The position numbers and the translations under genes are program-made. Under the pieces are notes generated by a model. It was not told the DNA's origin, made no database searches, and saw only the letters and a list, made by a program, of their open reading frames with translations. Source: Chlorokybus atmophyticus (Eukaryota; Streptophyta; Chlorokybophyceae; Chlorokybales; Chlorokybaceae). Taken from it: a stretch of 64,000 bases of DNA. The stretch lies in contig RHPI01001168.1 of the NCBI GenBank assembly GCA_009103225.1, positions 469,053 to 533,052 of the forward strand, read 5' to 3'. Below are positions 33,299-45,340 of this stretch, one piece after another (the first letter of the stretch is position 1; each line of letters starts with the position of its first letter).

Positions 33299-33472
33299 GG
33301 CCTGGTGCTCCATACCAAGAGCACCAGGCCACGCCGCTGGCCTGGTCATGCTTGTCGCTTTCAGGCCAGGATGATCAGGCTCAGGACAGTCGTCAGGCCA
33401 TACCCATAGCGATCAGCAACCGCCCTGCACAATCCTGGCCTGCTCACGGCCTTCATGCTGCATGAAGGCCGT
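33299..33472. repeat. two perfect hairpins bounding a 170-bp segment
   Basis: GGCCTGGTGCTC with its inverted copy (33299-33330, 12-bp stem, 8-nt loop) and ACGGCCTTCATG with its inverted copy (33446-33472, 12-bp stem, 3-nt loop). Both stems are perfect and G/C-rich. Confidence 0.8.
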
Positions 33473-34395
33473 TATTCATGACCTGCACTTATCCACAAGC
33501 AGGTATGCATGCACACAGAACAAGCAGACACACACCAACTGGCATGAACAGCGGCTAACTACTCAAGTGTTAATTAACCTACTCAAGCTTAGTGCAAGTT
33601 GAGTACCTGACCTACAGTACACAAGCGCACCTACATGCACACACGCATGCACTTTAACAGTTGAACAGTTGGTCACATGCGCACACACATCCAAAGAATG
33701 GGTATCTGTTGCAGCCTGACATTTGCTCCTCCCTCTACATCAAGTGCCACACCTTGGCACTGTGCGGGGCATGCACGTGCGCATGCGCCTGTTAACAAGG
33801 CTTGCAACCGTGGGTATGCGTTTGTGCATATTGTGCTTGTACATGCGCAGGCTTGCTTAAGCATGTGCACGTGCGTGCCAATTCACACATAAGCAATGCT
33901 CAAGGTCTCACAACACACTCATGCACATGCGCATACGCATGCACACATGCAATGAGCGCACTTTGAGGTTGGTGAATACACAGACAGCTGATGTGAGGTA
34001 GTGCTTGCACCTGCTAAGCCGTGCACTTCCAACTTGTTATCTTTTCAGCAGCGGCTTCAATTAAGTTCAAGCAAGTTGCGGGGCAGACCACACACCTGCA
34101 TGCAGACACGCGTGAGCGCATGCATGTGCGCGCATTTGCATGCGCGTGCATGCGCGCGCAAGCTTGTATGTGTGCGCATGTTGGGGANGGGGGGAGGGTA
34201 CAGGGGAGAGAGTGTGTTTGTTTCTCACGTCGATGTCTTCGCGGCCTGCGGCTTGGAACTTGCAGTCTGAGGCGTTGAAGAGTGGCAAGGCTACTGCTGG
34301 GGGGACCTGTTCACATGCAGTAGTGTACACACACGCACAACTGCCTCTAGGCGGCACGGTCCAATGTGGCCTATCAGCCAGCCTATACAACTTGT

Positions 34396-34662
34396 CTCAT
34401 AGACCGCACTGGTTAGTGCGGCCTATAGCCAAATGGTTGTGTGTATGTGTGCACGTGCATGCGTGCTTGACACAGAGCATTTGTATGCTTGTATGCTCAT
34501 CAAGGGCATGCAAGCGTGATGCTCATGCGCGTAAGGCGCGCTTGGACAGTGAGGTCTATGCCTACCGATAGCACTGCCTCATAGGCTGCACAGTTCAGTG
34601 CAGCCCATGAGCCCAATTGGGGCAAATACCTCATAGGCTGCACGGACAGTGCGGTCTATGAG
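34396..34662. repeat. family of three CTCATAG hairpins
   Basis: Hairpins at 34396-34428, 34578-34611 and 34630-34662 share arms of the form CTCATAGGCTGCAC / GTGCRGYCYATGAG with 4-6 nt loops. The arms have partner changes on both sides, as expected for stems kept by pairing. A single N lies nearby at 34189. Confidence 0.7.
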
Positions 34663-35496
34663 CTCAACCATAACTGCAGTTGTGCGTGCCCATTCATACA
34701 TAAGCAATATTTAATGTCTCACGCACGCTTATGCGCGTACGCACACTCATCGCGCCTTAAAGTTGGTGGTGAGCACGTGCTAGGGCGAGGCAGTGCTAAG
34801 GGGAGGCGTCAGTGTGAAGGGGAGGCGGCCACTCGGGCAGCCTCACCTCAAGTATTACATCCCAGCACATCACTTGTAATTATCACATTATTACTTGTGA
34901 GTGTGCTCGTGGTTGGGGCTGCCACCACGTGGATTTGAGGTGGTGTAAGGGGGGTTTGTGGTTGTTTACACTTCTCCCACCCCAAGAAAGCAGTCTAATG
35001 CCAACATGGGCTGTTTTGGCCGCCATTTAGTGCGGTAGGGCCGCCAGATTCATTCTGGGCGGACGATATCAAACCCTCGACTCACAACTTGTTGATATCA
35101 GCATGTAGGGCTGATTCAACAAGAGTTTGGCACCTTTTGTGTCATTTACAATTGTGAGTTGCGCAGGGTTGTACAAAGTGAAAACTTTGAGTTGTTGTAG
35201 CTTGTGAACCATCGCGTGGATTTGTGTATGGTTTGTTTACCAGCGAGCGTCTTGTTGAGAGGTGTTAGGCAGTCATTTTACGTGCTGTTTAGCCCAAGTA
35301 TAGCACCTTGAAATCAACGAGAAGAAAACAACAAACTTTGACACTTCCAGAGTGCTCAACTCGTGTGCTTGTGCACTCGTGCACTTGCAACTTATTGACG
35401 GCTTGTCTCCTTGGGTAGATGTCTTACCAAGGAGAGGAAGGCGGGATGTAACCCGTTCACGAGGATTCTTCATATGAGCCATCTAGTGATGAGGAA

Positions 35497-36547
35497 GTGA
35501 AGCACTCGAAAACGAGTGGTACTTATAATGTCAGTGAGGAGGAAGAAGCCAAGTCCAAGAGTGGTGAAGCTTCTTCAATGAAGTCCTCTCATGACGAACA
35601 ACCTATGGACGCTCAGAGCATCATTGGGGCAACCATAGCAAAGTACGCATCAGAGCGTAAGGCTCTTCTTACCGCACACCCCCAGCTTCGCAAGGAAGTG
35701 TGGGATGAGTGGGCGCAGCAAGTCCGTAATGCATACGAGACGAACTTCGCGACACTCCCGCGTGCAAGCAAGGAGATGGTGATTCGCATAATCGAGCACG
35801 AGTTGACGCGTAATGCACCGCAACTCATGCGCACAGATCCAGCAGCGGCCGCTCTTATGGCCACTTATGACAAACCAGGCCCGTATCCCGGCCAGGATGG
35901 CGTTCGAGGCTCTCACCTTATTGACGGTGGAAACTCAAAAGCGTTGCAAGGACCTCTTCTGGTGCTTGGGGCCTGAGCTGGAGGAGAAGTTAGCTCGAGA
36001 AGAGCGCTTGACTGCACGCCTCGATGCTATGCAGTCCGAGTTGGTGGCATTACGCCAGAAGGTGGCCGGGGCTACCACAACTGTACTACAGTAGTAGCTA
36101 GTAGCTAGTAGCAGGGACATTAGCTGGCCTACCCGTCACAGCGCTGAACAAGCCCGAAAAGTTCAAGCCCAATGAGGCTGTGAACATTCATGATTGGGTG
36201 GTGAATGTGAAACGCTACTTGGCTGCACTTCAGCGACCAGTTAGTGAGCATATATCTGTTGCTGAGTTGCTTATGCCACCTGACGCTTTAGCCGAGTGGG
36301 CACGTTAGAGGATGGTGCTTCCAAGATTGTGGAGGCATTGTTTCAGTTCTTGGTGGAGCGCTACGGTGGCATGGACCCAACTACTGCTGCTCGCAACAAG
36401 TTTACCAAGCTGCGACATAATGGTCGGGCGGCTTCAGTGTACTTGCTGGAGTTTCAGGCACTTGTTGGCCGTGTCAACAGTGGGCTCATGCCCATGGACA
36501 AGGCTGAGCAGTTTGAGCGGTTGGCGAGGAGCGGACAGCCCGGCTAG
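35497..36547 (+). pseudogene. gag: Ty3/gypsy-like gag, broken
   Basis: Coding blocks in shifting frames. The first is an acidic N-terminus with MKHSKTSGTYNVSEEEEAKS, then KEVWDEWAQQVRNAYETNF (to 35976). Next comes a coiled coil, ELEEKLAREERLTARLDAMQ (to 36094). Then a capsid-like stretch begins LNKPEKFKPNEAVNIHDWV, stops at TAG 36306, and continues as EALFQFLVERYGGMDPTTAA, then FTKLRHNGRAASVYLLEFQA (to 36547). The last part matches the Retrotrans_gag fold. At least one frameshift and two stops break it. No LTR pair, protease or integrase is visible, so it may be the remnant of one element or the gag half of the LINE-like element that follows. Confidence 0.6.
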
Positions 36548-36845
36548 CGGCGGCAGTGGACACTCACCGATACACCGCCCCTCAGCGTGGAGCCACGTGA
36601 TACGGCGCAACAAGCTGCGCAGCAGGTTGCATTAGCGTCAACCAGACTACACGTGCTGGAGCCCACCTCACAGCCTGGCCAGGCCTACTGCATAGGCCAG
36701 GCGGCGGCTGATCAGGGGGGGGGCGGCACGATTGGACGTTGTGACGATTCGGTCGGCAGTGGACCCCCCGTGTGAAACGACGGCGGCGGCAGCTGTGCCA
36801 GGTCCGATGCAAGTGGCGGGGGCGCATTAGCCGCTGGAAAGACAG

Positions 36846-39800
36846 ATGGCGAACCATGTAGCGGTGGACATTGCAGCTGCAGCAGCAGCAGCGAAATTGA
36901 AAGCGTTAGCACCGGCTTGGTTGTCGCTGGACGAGCCAGCACACCAGCAGACGGACCACCTGCCTGTTCCCCCAGGCCTTGCTCCGGCTGCTACACCAGC
37001 GACGACGGCACTTAAAGCTGCCGGACGACAGGTATCGGCCAATGGCGGCATGACAGGCAATCGCTCACGACATCGCGGCCAGCGCGCGGCCTCTTGCGAC
37101 CGGCTCGGCACCTGTAGATGGGGACGTGATGCCACCTGCAGCGGCGCCTACGGCTGGTGGACCGGCGATAACGCGCTGTGACCTGTGCACGAAGACGTGC
37201 AAAACGGCGCGCGGCTCGGCCAAACATAGACGGCTTGCATGGCAAAACGAAATGCGGCGGCGAGGGCGCAGCAGGCAGGATTAGCGGCGGCTCGCCACGT
37301 GCACAATGTTCCGTCGGCAGAGGCGGCTTGGGATTCACTCCACGGTGGCTGCGTACCTACGACGTGAGCGTGATACTGCGCCCGGACAACGTGTGAAACC
37401 TGATGCATGTCCCGTACAGGATGCGCATTAATATCAATCGCTGTGCTGCGGTCGCATTGGCGCGCATTGCAGCGGCGTCAAATGACGTGGCGGGGTAGAC
37501 TTTGTGGTGCTACTCCCGCGTGTCCAACTGACAACCAGTCCAGGTTGTGATCCACGTGGCACCCGTGCGGCGGTTCGTGACAGGTGTTGCCGTTTTGAAG
37601 CGGGTGAGTGGGCGGACCTTTTCAGAAGCGGCGCGCTCGGGCGGCAAAAACGGCGTGCGGCGCCTGTCAACTAACGCAGCAATGGCGCCCCGCATAGCGG
37701 ACTAGCACCAGGGGCATGCGACGGCACTGGTGCACGCGAGACAATTGAGCGGTGCCACGGCGGCGCTCACACCGCCCACACCGGCTTCATCGGATGATGC
37801 CACGGTGGCTGTGCTGATCGCTGGCACCCCCGGCCATAAACGCCGGTCTCAGAAAGGGTGCGGGCTTTCACATCGGCGTAGCCATTGGAGCTGTCGCCCA
37901 TGTTATTGCGGGCGTTACTGCTGACAGCGCGCCGGCTCACTGCACCAGGGCTTTTAGGCTGGACGTATGAATTTTTGAGGGATATGTATATGTTGGGCGC
38001 GGAGCATGCGAACCTCTACGCACTGATTGTGTGCCTATGCGGCCTGCTGATCGCGGACACTGTGGCAACAAAGGTAGTGTCGGCCATGGCGTCCTCCTCT
38101 CTCTCAGCCCTACACGAAGACGCCACGTTGGCGGCGGCGGGGATACGGCCAATCGCTGTGGGTGATGTCATCCAGAGGTTGGTGGTGAGGGCCGTCTTGA
38201 CACGAAATTGGACGCAACCGGGCGAGTATTTCAAGCCGTTGCAAAATGCGGTTGCTCGCACGCGCTTAGGCGGAGCTTGTGGCGCATGGCTTGCGGGTGT
38301 GGTCCGAGGCAAACCCAAGCCACGTCATCATGCGCCTAAACGTTTGCAAGGCTTCGAAATCCGTTGAGCGGGTGGCAATTTAACGAGCTCAGAGATTCTC
38401 CATACGCCTCCTATATTCCGTTTGTGCGGCTGTGTTACGCTACGGAGTCGGAACTTTAGTATAGGAACGGGGACGACGTCGTTCCAACTGTATCTGCACG
38501 AGACTTATCAGGGGGATCCGCTGGCGAGACAACTGTACGCGCTCGTTCACACACGTGTCATGCCGAGTTATCGGCATGCCCGGGCCGTGACATGTGCGGC
38601 TGACATTTTCCTCCTGGAACCGCTTGGCGAGGTGTCGGCGGCAGTGAGAGCGCTGGACGGTGAGATGGATGCGGTCGGGCTACACGTGGCGCTCTTAAAG
38701 TTGGCAGAGTATACGGCCGAGGTGGCTGCTTGACATTGCGGATATTGTGCAGGGTAACGGCCGGCATGGTGGCGTTGGGTGTGCCGTTTGGCTCGCAATC
38801 ATTATTGACAATCACTGCGGATGCGCTCTACAGGACCACGTGACAATGGTGCAGGCCATTACGGAGCTAGCGGACACCTAGATAGCCGTACTGCTTTTGA
38901 TGAGATGCGTGGCTGCGCGGCTGGCATTTTTGACTTGCACCGGACCACCATCGCCGGCCTTCCGCTTGGCGATGGCCGTTTTTTACGAGACGCTGCAACG
39001 GGCGTTACATGGCACATGCAGATGCCAAGAATTAGGCCATCTGACGGCGCCAAGGCGGCTTACGTGGCGGCGCAGATTGCGCTGCCGGTCGTGAAGGGGG
39101 GCGTCGATCTTCGCTCCCATTTGCATCATAAACCGGAGGCGTACGTCGGCAGTTGGGGGGCAATAGCGGCGAGCTTGCGCCATTTTACGTTGCCGCTCTA
39201 CCCGGCCTTTGTCGGCGCCATCGATGGGGTCGCTGAACCATTGCTGCCTTTTTAGCGAGAGCTTGACATGGCAATGGAACTTTGCCACCGGCGGCGCGTT
39301 GAATTATCCCGTCTTTTATAACACTGGCGCGCGGAAGCGCGGAAGTTATAGGAGGGCTTGGGACACGTTGTCAACATGGCAATCATCGGCGAGTACACCG
39401 TAGCGACTAATACGAATAATAATGCGCGGCGGGCGGCGGCACTTGAACATAGCTGTCAGCGCTGCCAACGGCACCGGCACTTTGGCTATCCGCCAACGTG
39501 TTTTGAACAGCTGTGCGCTCACGGCTGTCACTGTCACATCCGCTGTTGGTTCTGGGGGCGCACTGCGTGTGCGGTGAGCCGCTCAAGCCGGAGGGGGCGC
39601 ACTTGTGGCGTTGTCCGGTGGGTCATTGCCGTACTGCCATACTTGATGCCATCCGCGATGAAGTGTATGTAATGAGGGAGGCACCTACGGTGAGTAAGAA
39701 GCAGACGAAGTTCACGCCAATCCGCGAAGGTGAGACGCGTGGCCGTCGTGTCGACCTCGTTGCGTCGAAGCGGGCGTGAGGCACGCCTTTTGCTGAACGT

Positions 39801-40431
39801 GACCGTCACGGCACTATGCGAGCGGCCGGGGGAAGGAGTGCGACAAGCAGAGCAGGGCAAGCGGTAGAAGTATTTGGACCACCTGACGCTAAGGTAAGGC
39901 ACATAGACACGACGGCCACACGTACCCACGGTGAGCAAGGAGCAGACATGTTTCATGCAAATCCGCGAGGGCGAGATGCGTGACCGTCGTGTGGACCACG
40001 TCGCGTCGGAGCCCGGGCGTGAGGCACGCCTACTGCTGCACATGACCGTCACGGCGCCACGCGAGCGACCAAGGAAAGAGTGCGATAGGCGGCGCACGGC
40101 AAGCGGCGGAAGTATCAGGACCACCCGATCGATGACCGTATCTACCCACTGGCGGCCGAAACACACGGGACACTGGGGGCCGATTTCATGCGGTGGTGGA
40201 CCTGTCTGTACGGCGAACGCTGGTGGTGCGCGACTTGTCGTCAAGGCGTCTCGCCAGCGTTTTGGCGGTCTATTGACAGCGGGTGGCATGCACCCTGCAA
40301 CGAGCCTAGGCCCTAACCGTCATGGAGCGGGGAGCGGCGGCGGTGGCGACGGTATCAGGCGGGCGCCCGATGCAGGCGGCGATAACAATCGAGGAAGACG
40401 CGGCGCTGGCAGCCGCGGCTTCTTAGGCTGA
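36846..40431 (+). mobile_element. decayed LINE-type retroelement: RT plus zinc-finger/restriction-like endonuclease tail
   Basis: GC-rich block, unlike its AT-rich flanks. The RT blocks run in broken frames. 37930-38367 has APGLLGWTYEFLRDMY, GIRPIAVGDVIQRLVVRAVL and then LQNAVARTRLGGACGAW. 38500-38733 has QGDPLARQLYALVHTRVMP, and the catalytic YADD position reads AADI. 38760-38800 has MVALGVPFGS. The tail at 39540-39780 has CVCGEPLKPEGAHLWRCP, a CCHC zinc finger, and then REGETRGRRVDLVAS, a PD-(D/E)XK endonuclease-like motif. This is the layout of RLE-type non-LTR elements. The endonuclease segment is repeated at about 39925-40140. Many stops and a changed active site show that it is dead. 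Confidence 0.7.
39681..40140 (+). repeat. diverged tandem duplication of the endonuclease-coding end
   Basis: Two units of about 245 and 215 bp share GGTGAGYAAGRAGCAGAC and CGTGACCGTCGTGTSGACC followed by GCGTGAGGCACGCCT, with about 80 percent identity by eye. Confidence 0.7.
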
Positions 40432-41540
40432 TGTGCGTGTATTGGCTGTATGATGGTGTAGGTATGAATGCCTCGTACGCCTCTGATTGTGGCCAAATTA
40501 TTAGTAGAGCGTTATATAGTTGCAGCATGTTGCCTTGGGTTGCATGATAACAGTATTGATTACATCACAGTTACTGGCCAACCTAATGTCATACACCCTC
40601 GAGTTAGCTTTTTAAATTTAAATGAACCAAATTTTACTCATTTGATATTCAGAGTAGAAGTGGTTTGTGCTAGCATTATATCAGCTAACACATGTTCATG
40701 ATTAGCTGATCTGATGCTATGAGTTATAGTAACCAATTATTATACACGGTAATGTTGCACTATCATGGTTGGTCGCAAGCGTGCATGGCACAACATTGTA
40801 TTCAATAACGTGCTATTGATGGCACGACCAGTTGATTAATTGACTTTACACATGCAATCATGTAATATAATGATATGCGGCATTGCTGCCGCATGTAAGT
40901 GTTTGCAACACTTAGCATTGTAGGCTTGCGTATAAAATTTACATAGTTGCGTGCAGATATCACCAAAAATTTGATGATTGGTAAAGTCTACACACTTGCA
41001 AACATTAGTTCAGTTGGTCACTGAAACATGTAAGCTTTGCTGTGAACAACTGAAGTGCATCAGCAAACATCACTTGCTCCAAAATTGCAACGAAACAATT
41101 GGACTGCCATCGTTTCGACATCAGTTTGCATTTGTAATATGCAACGACACTTATACAACCATAGCCAAGTGGACCAGCTGCTGCACAATCATTTCCAAGC
41201 TTCGGCTCCAATCATAGCCACTTGCAGACTGTGTACGTATGCGCGGGCACGCGTGCGGTGAGGTGCAGCAAGTAACATGCATGCATGCACTCTTGGTGCA
41301 ACAATGGGGTGTGCATTGCCTGCTTTTTGGGGAATTGCAATGGTGTGTGTTCGTAGTTATCTGCTTGCTTGCTTCTTGACAAGCAGTAGACAGCGCGAAT
41401 GTCCCTGTGCTTGTGCGCGCACAAAGTGCAAGTTGCGTGCATGCAAACTTGCGTGCATTCGTGTGCAGCTGGTAGCAGAAGACGTGTGGACTTGTGCGTG
41501 GACATGCGCATTCATGTGTCCATGCCAGCACCATTCACAT
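40432..41540. other. intergenic, no gene recognised
   Basis: AT-rich DNA with no convincing coding frame, grading into GTG/CAC-rich sequence from 41220. Confidence 0.4.
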
Positions 41541-42400
41541 GCACCAACCAAGCAGTAGCAGCTACTGCTGCATAGTTGGTGCCTGTGTGTGCGCGTGTGC
41601 ACGTGCCACTGTACGCACATGTGTATCGTTGCCAGTCATGACAGCAGCTACTGCTGCCATGACTGCAATGTTCGTGCGTGTGTCCTAGCCAGATGCTGCT
41701 ACCGCATGGTTGGGTGTGCATGTGTGCACATATGTGTGCGCATATGCGTGTGCGTGTTGTTGTCAGGATGAGGTCCTTAGGTGCAAGCATGCGCGCCTGC
41801 AACGCACACATCAGGCGGTTTTTGCGTGCGAGTTTGATGTGCAGGGAGGCGGGGGAGAGCCACCTCTCTCATTACTGGTACAGCCAGCGTGTATTCATGC
41901 TATGTAGCGCACTGCATGCCTACTCCACACCACAACACACAGCATGCAACTACACTACACGGGGTAGAGGGCAGGCGCTGCCTGTGTGCATTTGTGTGAA
42001 CACACATACACGAATGCGCACCAATCCAGCAGTAGCAACAGCAGCTGCTGCAGCTGCTGTTGCCACTGCTAGAATAGTGCGCATGCTGCTGGCAAGGATA
42101 CGCACGCACGCACGCACGCACCCACGGTAATGCACTACTAATACGCATGTATGCATGCTTAACGGGGAGGTCTATACTAGTGTAGTGTAGTGAGGTTGGA
42201 ACAAACAGTGTGCATAGCCCGGTGGTTGTGTTGCGATATGCTTTGCATGCTGTTTGGCATGCGTTTGAGTGATGTCATGCATGTCTACAACTGCTGGCTG
42301 CATATCCTGTACGCATGCACGAACGCACATGCAGTAGCAAAGGCTGCAGTTGCTACTGCACACATGCACACGCACATACAACAGAACAGCAACTGCAATG
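41541..42400. repeat. array of foldback hairpins with CAG/CTG cores
   Basis: Inverted repeats at 41541-41583 (GCACCAAC arm, core AGCAGTAGCAGCTACTGCTGC), 41634-41665 (GTCATGACAGCAGCTACTGC), 42015-42083 (GCGCACCAATCC arm, core around CAGCAGCTGCTGCAGCTGCTG) and 42330-42362 (GCAGTAGCAA arm). Each is embedded in GTGTGCG-rich DNA. Similar lengths and shared arms suggest one family. Confidence 0.7.
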
Positions 42401-43333
42401 ACAACAGTTCACGTTCAACAGCCAGTCACGCGCTGCCGGCCGACTTCGCTACCTTTGCGCCACCATTGCAGGCGCTCGGGCCTCAAGCAACAACCGCTGC
42501 TTCCTGCCGCCTGACCTAGTCCGCCCTGACTTGATTTAGATGCTGCTACTACACGAGATACACTCAATCTGGATATCAGTAATCCATTAACCACAGTGTT
42601 GCTGCTCATGGCAACACCATGTCGCAATCTTTATCACGACTTACTACGCAACCACTTCAAAAGTCAACAGTATCACTGGGGCTGGCGTGACATAGGGGAT
42701 TCATGCAAGCAACCAACAACATGAAAGCAGCACCATGCAGGAGCCCAACGTGTGCGGTTTTTCTTTCTCTACAGTCACTGTTGAGCAGGCAAGCCCTAGT
42801 CACAGGACCATATCTGCCGCAAGCATGCATATCTCCATATCACCCTTACTTGATCAGCACAACCACACGAACGCCAAAAGAAACTGCAGTAGCACGCGGT
42901 CAGCTGACCCAAAGCTATGCCTATGGTTGAACCAACTCTTATGACCATTGATACACACGCATTCAGGTCACTCCAGCACATGCTCCCGGAGCACAACAAC
43001 AAGTGCACACATGCAATGGAATTCCTGAACACTCCTCAGGGGACTGCTAGTTGAGACAACATGCTCCTTTGCTTGTCCTCGCCTATGCTTGACCTGAACT
43101 CCGATCGCTGTCGAGCAGGCGCAGATTGCTCACTACTGGCTAATAAGCTCAGTACCAAGTGCAAAGGCAGTGTGGTCGCATATGCAAGCCTGCATGATGA
43201 GCACAGCAGATTGAAGAATAAACCGCTACCAATGCACGCATGCATAACCACTGCACTGTTCACAATCTCAACACATTCCGCAAGGTTTAACAACCAGAAG
43301 TTGTAGCAGTGTGAACCAACCACTTGACAATCT
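42401..43333. other. intergenic or 3' UTR of the next gene
   Basis: No coding frame of note. The right part is probably the 3' UTR of the minus-strand RPxSA gene. Confidence 0.3.
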
Positions 43334-45177
43334 TCAAGACCAGTCCAGCCAGCGGTCATCGTCCGCGCCTGTCTGTCCCCATCCACTGATGTCGTTCTCA
43401 ACATCAACAGCCTTTACTGGTACGGAAGCCGTGGCAGTCCTCGGTTGAGCGCTTAGTGGCCTCTTTGTTGTTGGCAGCGGTGGCCTGGGCACGGGCGAGG
43501 CCGTGCGTGGCCGCTGCGCTGAGGAGGGCGGGACGCGTGTCACTAGACTCTTGCTGCTGGCAAGCTGAATTGGCATCTGCACCGCCTGCACCCCGCAGAC
43601 AACGTTCAGAACGCCTTGCTGCTGTGCCTGTAGTGATTGCGCTGGCTGTTGCTGCGGCTGGTGCTGCTGTAGTAGTTGTTGTTGTGGTGGCAGTGACTCT
43701 TGTCGCTGCGGCGTCAACGGTCGCTGCTGTTGCAGAAATGCCTGTGCTGGTTGCGGTTGAGCTTGTTGTTGTGGGTATGCACGCGCGTATGGATGGGCCT
43801 GCACTTGCGCTTGTGCTAATGCATGCACCTGTGACACCTGCGACTGTGCGTGCGTGTCCAACGCACCAACTGCACCACAGCTGTAGCCTCCTACTTCGTG
43901 GGACAGCTGGCTAATGCCTGCTTGCTGCGCTGGTAACCTGGCGAGCCAACTGGCAACCGCAACAGGGGCCTTCATGACGGAGGGCTCGGCGGACTGTGGT
44001 CTAGGCCGAATAAATGTCATGTTGTTTTGTTGCAGAACAGCAGGGCGCAAGTGTTCAATCACCGTTGATCGCCGTTGATGAATGATGGCAGCGGCGCTAT
44101 GGGGTCGTTGCGGCAGCTTTGACGTGCTCGATGTTGAGCTTGTTGACACTGTTGTCTCAGCAAGACTCGAGTGTCTGCTTGCACTACTTGCACTGTGGGG
44201 CCTTTGCAACTTGTTGGGACCTGGACGTGTTCCCGGACTAGAAACTGAACCCCATATTTGCTTGTCAGATTGGGGCGCCTCAAAGCTCTGCCCAACAACA
44301 AACAGCACTGGCGGCTTGTTCTTCCACAGATGATGCTGGTGCTTGCTACTTGAAGCCAACTTACAAGCACACGTGGAAATAATCAGTACACACATACCCG
44401 TGCGGCCATGTGCAGGCGCATGCACTCCGCTCAGCCACACCTGTGTGCAGGAGAACGATGGGGAAAGGGACGGAGGTGAAAAGGAAGAGATGGAGGATGT
44501 TAGCGAAGAAGTGCGGTTGGATAGCTGTTGGTCGCCAAGAGAAAGGGAACGCACTCGCAATGACAGCGCTGCACCCAGGGCCACCTCGGAGGCTTGCGGC
44601 CTTACATCCGTCATGGCATGTTCCTGTGTGTGTGCATGCGCGCGCGCTTGTGTGTAACTTACAACGCTGAACAACACTCAATCCTTTTCCTATAACGCAC
44701 CAGGACCAAACTTTTCACCAAGCCACAATAACAATGTATGCAACGACGCGGACATGCATGGCAGCTGCTTACCCTACTTGCTCGCGTTGTTGTGGCCGAA
44801 AGTGGCCGCAGAGCGCGCATTACATGCGCCTGCTAAAACAGGTTACAATCAGCACAATATCCTGTGGTATGGCCAGCCAGCCAGCCAGCCAGCACTGCAT
44901 GCACGTGTTAACGCACATGTGTGCCCGAATCCAGGAGAGGAGACAACTGCTTGACGGCAATGCCACCTCCCTCCTTCTCTTCTGCCTCTTTCTGGTCCTC
45001 CTCCTCCTCTTCCTCAACGAGGCCAACCACACGCTTGCCATGTGGTTGGTAACTGCTGCTATGGTAGATGCGGTATGGTGAAACCCACGCCCTTGGCCTG
45101 GCCCTTGGCCTGGTCCGAGCTGATTCTGCGCGCCTGCGCTGGGGCTGCGAGGTGGAGTCAGCGGCAGCTTCCACCAT
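43334..45177 (-). CDS. low-complexity RPxSA-repeat protein
   Basis: A 447-codon open frame (44677-43334) ends DDDRWLDWS and TGA. It carries repeated RPxSA/T words: LQRPHSASS, LPQRPHSAAA, IRPRPQSAEP, AQRPRTASP and KRPLSAQP. A Gln/Pro-rich middle includes QQQAQPQPAQ. Such RPxSA repeats recur in cytoskeletal and ciliary proteins of flagellates, but that link is only suggestive. An upstream minus block (45177-44908) with a true ATG, MVEAAADSTSQPQRRRAESA, and an acidic EEEEEEDQKEAEEKE run is probably a 5' exon. The intron between the blocks is not defined, and the first part of the 447-codon frame may itself contain intron. No enzymatic domain is seen. Confidence 0.5.
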
Positions 45178-45340
45178 CTGGGTACAACTCCTGAGTCAGT
45201 AAAGTGAATGAAGCTGTGCTACTGACACAGGCACTTGAAGAATCTCAGAACAAAACTGATGATGTCTAGTATGCAGCATGGCCACACAACGTATTGACTT
45301 TGTGGCAAGCACTGTTATTGTGTGAGAACTTAGGAGCACT

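Noticed and set aside
211-42400. CRISPR-like arrays among the repeats
   Set aside because: Repeat units are contiguous or inverted, not regularly spaced by unique spacers, and the genome is eukaryotic.
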